Shown here one piece after another: positions 6,477-11,083 of a stretch of 11,083 bases of DNA. The stretch's first letter is position 1, and each line of letters begins with the position of its first letter. A program made the translations under genes and the position numbers. Origin of the DNA: Phoronis pallida. Lineage: Eukaryota; Phoronida; Phoronidae. Below the pieces are notes generated by a model, which had not been told where the DNA came from, searched no databases, and saw only the letters and a program-made list of their open reading frames with translations. The DNA is taken from assembly GCA_028565715.1 (NCBI GenBank), contig JAOXYC010217573.1, forward strand, positions 1 to 11,083, in the 5' to 3' direction.

Positions 6477-9400
6477 CTGAAATATAATATTCAAATGTTC
6501 TAATCAATACTGCTTCAACAACAATCCATATATCAATATTAAGTATACCTATTTCATCATTTGTTTATTGTCAATCCAGCTATACTAAAAGATGAAATGA
6601 ATTTAATAAATTATTTTGATACATATTTATCTCTTGATTTGTTTTCACTTCAGTTGGATTGGATCTTAATTAACACGTTGACCACTTTCAGAGAGATTCT
6701 GACTATGCAATCATAGTAATCATGCTTTTTGATTTAATCATCAAGTGGTTATTCATTTCAACTTTATATCACCTGAGAGTCAATTTAATTGGCAGATTAA
6801 ATTTTAGCTGCAAACTTGTTGAACGAATCAAGGAGTCGATGCTACTCACATAACAATCTGTACATAGTCTATGGCCCACTGGTCATGCCCCTCCCCATCG
6901 TGAAGAGGCTGCCACCAGCGGAACTCCACCCCATGGGCCTTGGCATCTGATGGCAGGTCATAGGCCATGCGTGCAGGGTAAGATAGTTCTTGGGGGTCAT
7001 GGGATGCTATGAGGTGCCAGTTGATGCCCTGAAATTAATGAGATAAATGAAATAATTCAAAAATAAAATATAAAAAATACTTGTTACCGTGAGGATAGCT
7101 AAAAAGATGAAGTTAATTTGAATGATGACTTGTATGGTGACAAGTAAGCATTTGGGATGGGTTGAAATAAGTCAGGTGTAATAATTAATATGGTTACCTG
7201 AATACCACTTCAGAGAGAAGACAAAATAATGCACTCATTAGAATTCATGAGGTCAATTTAATCATCAAGTGGTCATTATTTTTCCAACTGATTTAGTGAA
7301 CTGATGCAATCTGCCAAGTTTACAATGATGTATTTGGGTAAAAGTTTAGATCAGAAAGAAACAAAACTGTTTCGGGTAAAATATGTGTTATTTTTCTAAA
7401 ATCAAATTATCTATTTAAATATGAAAACAGGTACCAACCTTATCCCTAGTATATTGGAGTAACACTGCTTTATGTTCAGCTCTCTCATCTAGTACCATAT
7501 TACATGTGTCTGAAGGCTGGATACTACCAATTTGTATGACAAACATTATTTTACTGAAAAAAATAAAATACTGGGTTAAAAATGGATTGCCAATTCAATT
7601 ATTAAGAAAATGTTGAAAACTTGAATGACAGAAAAATGAAATGCTTTGCACGTACAAAAAATGTGGACACTATTCTTTGATGAAGTGGTAACAACTAAGA
7701 CAATCATTTTTTTTTCAAGCCAAAATTCTTCAGAACCAACACATTTTCATTCACAGAGTGAATCTGAACGGAGGGAAGGATATGTAATCACCAGATGGTC
7801 TTAAGTTTATTCAACTTATTGTAATTTTAGATACAAAATACTAGCATTGGGAACTTACATATGGGCATGCAAAAAAGCAGAAGTAACTAAACTTTTGAAT
7901 ATCAACATTTGTAGAATAAAACCAACGATTACTATTAATCATACCCTTTAGATTGTGTAAGTCACTTATGATGATTTAATCTATTAAATGATACAACTTT
8001 AAGTTTTTACCTAACTTGTGTTGTGTCCATTTCACTAGTTATTGCCTCTCTTCTCCCACACCCATTGAAATACAGCGTCTTCCCATGAGCCAATGGTAGC
8101 AATGAGCCACATCCATAACCTAGGCGACCGCCTCTAACTGACGACCAGTGAGCTGATATGATTGGTCCCTCAAACCCTTCTGTCATGTCTGTCAAGAGGG
8201 GGGTGGAGACAGTGTTGCAGTTATCCCCTGGAATGTTGTAAAATAAATAACAAAAGTTAGGTAATGTTTAATTATAATCTGCCATTTTATTAATTTTAAA
8301 ATATTCATTGTAAAGCGCCTATAGGTACTATAAAAGTATTGGATTACTAACAATAATAATTTGAAAATTACTAAAAAAGATGTTAGAACTAAAATTAAAC
8401 TCTGACAAAATATAATGAAAATAATCTGTAATTGTGCATCCACCTTTGACAGATGACGCCATAGTTCTTGGAAAACTAATAATCTGTAGTCTTTTTGGGC
8501 AAATTGTAAACAACCACATTAAATACAATGCTCAATTACTCTGCAACCTAAATATTAGAAAAACATGTCCACAAAACTAATAAACAAATCACCTTCAAAT
8601 GCTAGGAAGGACATAGAATCATCATCTTTGGGAATCAAATATATGTTATCATCATAAGGTGAACAAATATGCATTGATACATGGTGGCTACTAACTGACA
8701 AATAATAAATCCACAAATAAATGTTTCAATTTTTACAAGCCCATGTAAGACATACCTCCATACCCAGCCTCACAAACGCATGTTCCCTGCTGACAGCGCC
8801 CCCTACCATGACACAGATCAGTACAACCCTCCCCAATATAAACATCATCTACAGACCAGCTGGGAGCCTCTTTATGAGTGGATGTCTGAATCCATCGGAA
8901 TCTTGTTTGACTGAAAAAATTTAATTGATCATAAAATTAAACAAGCTGCATACCTTCAAAATGAGACCACGTGACGACACATAAAAATGAAGTTTGAGAA
9001 TTTATTTTAAAAAATAATGTAATATAATTGATTTCAAATACTGGCTGCAACAAATAAAATTGATAGCTTTTTAACCTATTTATATAACTATAGCTTTGTC
9101 AGATGAAACAAGGATTATCATAGCTTTTTAACCTATTTATATAACTATAGCTTTGTCAGATGAAACAAGGATTCTCATAAAACTAAAATTTGCAGTCTTT
9201 TTGGATTAAGTTGGTAACCACCACATACAAATTTATTAAAGTTAATTATACCTAGAGAATGCATCTTGAGGTACAGCTAAAGTGACCCTCCTCCATTGTG
9301 AGTACCTATTTGCGTCATACACACTGCCAGCATGGTACTCGTACGGTTCACATCGCACCTCATCCAGGTGTGATGGGTAGCACTCAGGGGAGACCAGCGT

Positions 9401-11083
9401 CCAGGTGTCGTTCAACGGAGACTTGTTGTACTCAAACCTCACTACTTGGTCAAGGTTGCATTTGGATGAGGAGTCACCACAGCTTACTGTTATCTAAAAG
9501 GGAGAAAACTTTCTTAAAATTACCGTCTCCGTTTTTAACCATCCTAAACTGTTTTAGAAAGGCCATTAAGGCTTCAAACAGGTCAATGAAGTCCAACTTT
9601 GAAAGCAGTCCAAAATTCCACAACAAATGGTATGTAGTTTTTGGGAAAAATAGATCAAAAATCCCTGCTTTTGGCCATTGAAAAAAACTGATATTTTTTA
9701 GAGAAATTTTAGGGTCTATGAATCGCAGTGTTTCATTGGTTTACCTGTAAAAGATTTTGTCAAATTCTATGAAGCCCAGATTTGAGCACTTATTAAACAT
9801 AAGTTTGGAATCAACATTTAAAAATCTTCGTCACCTTCAGATAGATCGATGAAACATTCATTGAATGAAGATCTCATAATTCAAGTAATGTTCATCATAA
9901 GGCAACCAAGAAAACATGCAACTAACAGATAGTACCTTGAAGTGCACCATATAATGATCTTGCACAATCATCTGACCAGTTGTAATGCTCCTGACACCAT
10001 CACCAGCTGACCATGTCATTGACTGACCTCCGCTTTCACAAACATCCAATTTGATGGCACCATTGGGTGAAAATTCCCACAATGACTCGTCTAAACCATC
10101 CTCAAAGTTCTCTTGTACAATGCTTGGGTTGATTTCATGTCCACCAATAAAGAGATTGTCTAAAGCCCAGAATGGTTGAATAGCAGTGCTGTTGGTGGGG
10201 GCAGGAACTGGTTGCCACCATCTTAAAATAGTGTTGTGAGTTCTTGCTGCTTGTGGTAGTGTGATATAGTCAAGCTGTGGCTGAACATAGTTGTTGGCAT
10301 CCAACAGATGAATAATGTTCCAACTTATTCCTGTAAATAGGAAATAATATAAAGCTATTATTGTTTTGTTTTTTTAAAAATCATTGGTCAAATTATGTTC
10401 ATATTTTTTGAAACTTGAATGGTTATTAAATCTATTTACACTTGAGTTACAAGTAATTAAACACAAATTAGTATTTAGTGAATGAACCTAGACGCCAGCC
10501 AATGATTTAGTTGTCATCTTTCAGTTGGTATGCTCCGACTTCTAACTTGATTAAAATTTAGGATTTCACCTTCAAACGAACACCTTGGAAGAATTTCATT
10601 ATTCTCATTGTAGGTTTTTCATTATAAGGTGAAAGTAAGCCTACTGTAAAACCGAGAAACCATATAACCAGTCCATCTAACCTCCATCAATTGAATACTG
10701 CAAGATGACATTATCTCTCCCACCACCAGAGGGCACTGAACATCCTGGTTTACTGAGCTGACCACCAATCATTGCAACATACTGGACATACCTGAAATAA
10801 ATCAAAGTTTTAATTGATTCATACTGTACTGAAATTTTATTATGATCAATCCATAGAATTTTCAATATTTGCGAGTTTTTGGTCAAAAATTATTTAAAAA
10901 CAATTTTGTGAACGATTAGGGCCCAATTCAAATAAATGTAATTCTTATTTCACCCCAGCAGAGGCAGCAAATTTTTTTAGTCCGTCATCAATTCACCAAT
11001 TATAAGTACCAGAAATTTTGATATCATACCTGCATGTCCATTAACAAAACCAAAATATTACCTAGCACTCCTCAAGTCTAAGC
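6410..11083 (-). CDS. RELN: Reelin, C-terminal part (nine exons, 5' end outside window)
   Basis: Reelin is a large secreted extracellular-matrix glycoprotein; in vertebrates it signals through lipoprotein receptors during neuronal positioning. Exons on the minus strand are 11083-11062 (partial), 10791-10682, 10330-9936, 9493-9252, 8910-8756, 8227-8011, 7553-7439, 7028-6850 and 6476-6410. All junctions are AG/GT and all phases agree, giving 499 residues. Residues 1 to about 116 end B subrepeat 7 (Asp box SIDGGISW 40-47; RWWQP 80-84; WALDN 99-102 region). Residues 117-284 are A subrepeat 8 (FRWIQ near 260; WSVDD near 274). Cys 285, 289, 295, 300, 302 and 311 form the EGF module. Residues 312-477 are B subrepeat 8 (RWWQP near 456; WAIDY near 469). 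Residues 478-499 are a basic tail. The order matches the C-terminus of vertebrate reelin, so this looks like a functional orthologue and not a fragment. Domain assignment is by recognition of motifs; no search was run. Confidence 0.95.
6477..6849 (-). other. Reelin last intron
   Basis: 373 bp between exon h and the tail exon, starting GTGAGT. It carries one copy of the ACCACTT/AAGTGGT direct repeat. Confidence 0.85.
6680..7280. repeat. Pair of about 75-bp direct repeats flanking reelin exon h
   Basis: One copy at about 6680-6752 (ACCACTTTCAGAGAGA to AATCATCAAGTGGTTATT) and one at about 7205-7279 (ACCACTTCAGAGAGAAG to AATCATCAAGTGGTCATT) share both ends but differ inside. Each begins ACCACTT and ends near AAGTGGT, a short inverted terminus. 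They may be two tiny related MITEs on either side of exon 7028-6850. Confidence 0.5.
6850..7028 (-). CDS. RELN: Reelin exon h: end of B subrepeat 8
   Basis: The 179-nt exon follows ATTTCAG. It encodes GINWHLIASHDPQELSY to FRWWQPLHDGEGHDQW and WAIDYVQIV. Unspliced reading would stop at once (ATG TGA), but the sequence there is AT|GTGAGT, a strong donor. Splicing to 6476 restores the methionine and continues into a basic tail. Confidence 0.95.
7029..7438 (-). other. Reelin intron between exons g and h
   Basis: 410 bp, A/T-rich, holding the second copy of the ACCACTT/AAGTGGT repeat; nothing else recognised. Confidence 0.85.
7439..7553 (-). CDS. RELN: Reelin exon g: B subrepeat 8 core
   Basis: The 115-nt exon follows TTTTTTTCAG. 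It encodes KIMFVIQIGSIQPSD to KAVLLQYTRDK, strongly reelin-like. It ends in phase 0 at GATAAG|GTTGGT, and the Asp-box remnant TRDKGINW spans this junction. Confidence 0.95.
7554..8010 (-). other. Reelin intron between exons f and g
   Basis: 457 bp, A/T-rich, no coding or repeat signal that I can support. Confidence 0.85.
8011..8227 (-). CDS. RELN: Reelin exon f: last EGF cysteine and start of B subrepeat 8
   Basis: The 217-nt exon begins after CATTCCAG and ends GTTAG|GTAAAA. It completes GGDNC of the EGF module. It then reads LLTDMTEGFEGP and GRLGYGCGSLLPLAHG, followed by LYFNGCGRREAIT, the signature opening of a reelin B subrepeat. Confidence 0.95.
8228..8755 (-). other. Reelin intron between exons e and f
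   Basis: 528 bp. A stretch of about 45 bp near 8483-8525 (AGTCTTTTTGG to ACCACAT) resembles 9190-9234 in the neighbouring intron; otherwise nothing stands out. Confidence 0.85.
8756..8910 (-). CDS. RELN: Reelin exon e: end of A subrepeat 8 and most of EGF 8
   Basis: The 155-nt exon follows TTTTTTCAG and ends GGAG|GTATGT. It encodes TRFRWIQ, WSVDDVYIGEGC and then TDLCHGRGRCQQGTCVCEAGYG. Five of the six EGF cysteines are here; the sixth comes from the next exon after a phase-1 intron. Confidence 0.95.
9063..9176. repeat. Tandem duplication, two 57-bp units
   Basis: The units 9063-9119 and 9120-9176 start ATAGCTTTTTAACC and differ by about one base (ATTATC versus ATTCTC). They lie in the reelin intron between 9251 and 8911. 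Near-identity indicates a recent duplication. Confidence 0.9.
9252..9493 (-). CDS. RELN: Reelin exon d: repeat 8 A subrepeat
   Basis: The 242-nt exon runs from a TTTTAG acceptor to a TCTAG|GTATAA donor. It encodes ITVSCGDS to SQWRRVTLAVPQDAFS, with the QWRRV...LP strand typical of reelin jelly-roll subrepeats. The Asp box is degenerate here (the segment ending NDTWTLV). Two bases carry over into the next exon. Confidence 0.94.
9494..9935 (-). other. Reelin intron between exons c and d
   Basis: 442 bp. The open frame on the plus strand that overlaps it has no protein-like composition or family resemblance. No other feature is seen. Confidence 0.85.
9936..10330 (-). CDS. RELN: Reelin exon c: end of repeat 7, start of repeat 8
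   Basis: The 395-nt exon starts after TTTACAG and ends in phase 0 at TTCAAG|GTACTA. It carries RWWQP and the WALDN-type motif that close repeat 7. Then comes ENFEDGLDESLWEF, a typical opening of a reelin A subrepeat, so the repeat 7/8 boundary lies inside this exon. Confidence 0.95.
10331..10681 (-). other. Reelin intron between exons b and c
   Basis: 351 bp, A/T-rich, no further feature. Confidence 0.85.
10682..10791 (-). CDS. RELN: Reelin exon b: repeat 7 B subrepeat with Asp box
   Basis: The 110-nt exon lies between a TTTCAG acceptor and a GGAG|GTTAGA donor. It encodes YVQYVAMIGGQ to NVILQYSIDGG. Spliced to the next exon it completes the BNR/Asp-box SIDGGISW, so the box is split by a phase-1 intron. 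Confidence 0.92.
11062..11083 (-). CDS. RELN: Reelin exon a (partial, cut by window edge)
   Basis: Only the last 22 nt of this exon are inside the window. They end at a CTAG|GTAATA donor with two bases of a codon left over. Spliced to the next exon they read LDLRSA-R-YVQYVAMIGG, which is the usual start of a reelin B subrepeat core. The in-frame join is the main evidence. Confidence 0.75.

Noticed and set aside
6840-6852. Reelin stop codon at ATG TGA after VQIV
   Set aside because: The TGA is part of a strong GTGAGT donor, and a phase-matched exon at 6476 supplies the expected basic tail and a later stop.
8192-8528. Two overlapping minus-strand open frames of 83 and 66 codons
   Set aside because: They lie mostly in the reelin intron between exons e and f and are hydrophobic only because of A/T-rich codons.
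9298-9681. 127-codon plus-strand open frame
   Set aside because: It is antisense to reelin exon d (9493-9252) and runs on into the intron; no family resemblance, and the opposite strand explains the region fully.
1-11083. CRISPR array, prokaryotic defence system, phage or operon
   Set aside because: No spaced direct-repeat array, no ribosome-binding sites, and coding is in spliced animal exons.

Overview
This is AT-rich nuclear DNA from an animal, most likely an invertebrate bilaterian. The evidence is short spliced exons with GT-AG introns of roughly 250-900 bp, a secreted reelin gene (a metazoan family), and several small non-autonomous DNA transposons in introns and spacers. I cannot fix the phylum from sequence alone. 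I see no prokaryotic feature, CRISPR array, rRNA or tRNA.

Layout, left to right. (1) 1-3055, minus strand: a multi-exon gene for an EF-hand protein with a charged, probably helical C-terminal half. Four phase-compatible exons are visible (3055-2766, 1900-1613, 1192-1104, 717-545). Both ends are unresolved, and a 28-nt candidate micro-exon lies at 3160-3133. Its large intron holds a 512-bp foldback element flanked by TTAA. Another intron holds a perfect 23-bp-arm palindrome. (2) About 3170-3734: a head-to-head spacer with a perfect TGACGTCA (CRE-type) site at 3506-3513, a plausible shared promoter. (3) 3735-4538, plus strand: an intact single-exon 267-codon gene that I recognise as the C1orf74 (UPF0739) homologue, of unknown function. 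(4) 4539-6409: a spacer between convergent genes that holds an A/T-rich hairpin, a second and decayed copy of the TTAA foldback element, a 189-bp TA-flanked miniature element with perfect 25-bp terminal repeats, and a diverged tandem duplication near the reelin 3' end. (5) 6410-11083, minus strand: the last nine exons of a reelin gene. They join in frame into 499 residues: the end of repeat 7, all of repeat 8 (A subrepeat, EGF, B subrepeat), and a short basic C-terminal tail on its own last exon.

The three genes are not an operon, and nothing in the sequence ties their functions together. The EF-hand and C1orf74-like genes may share a promoter; reelin is the convergent neighbour. I found no convincing undescribed system. 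The items most worth checking are the separately encoded basic reelin tail, the unidentified EF-hand protein, and the long-hairpin elements, one of which lies inside a transcribed intron.
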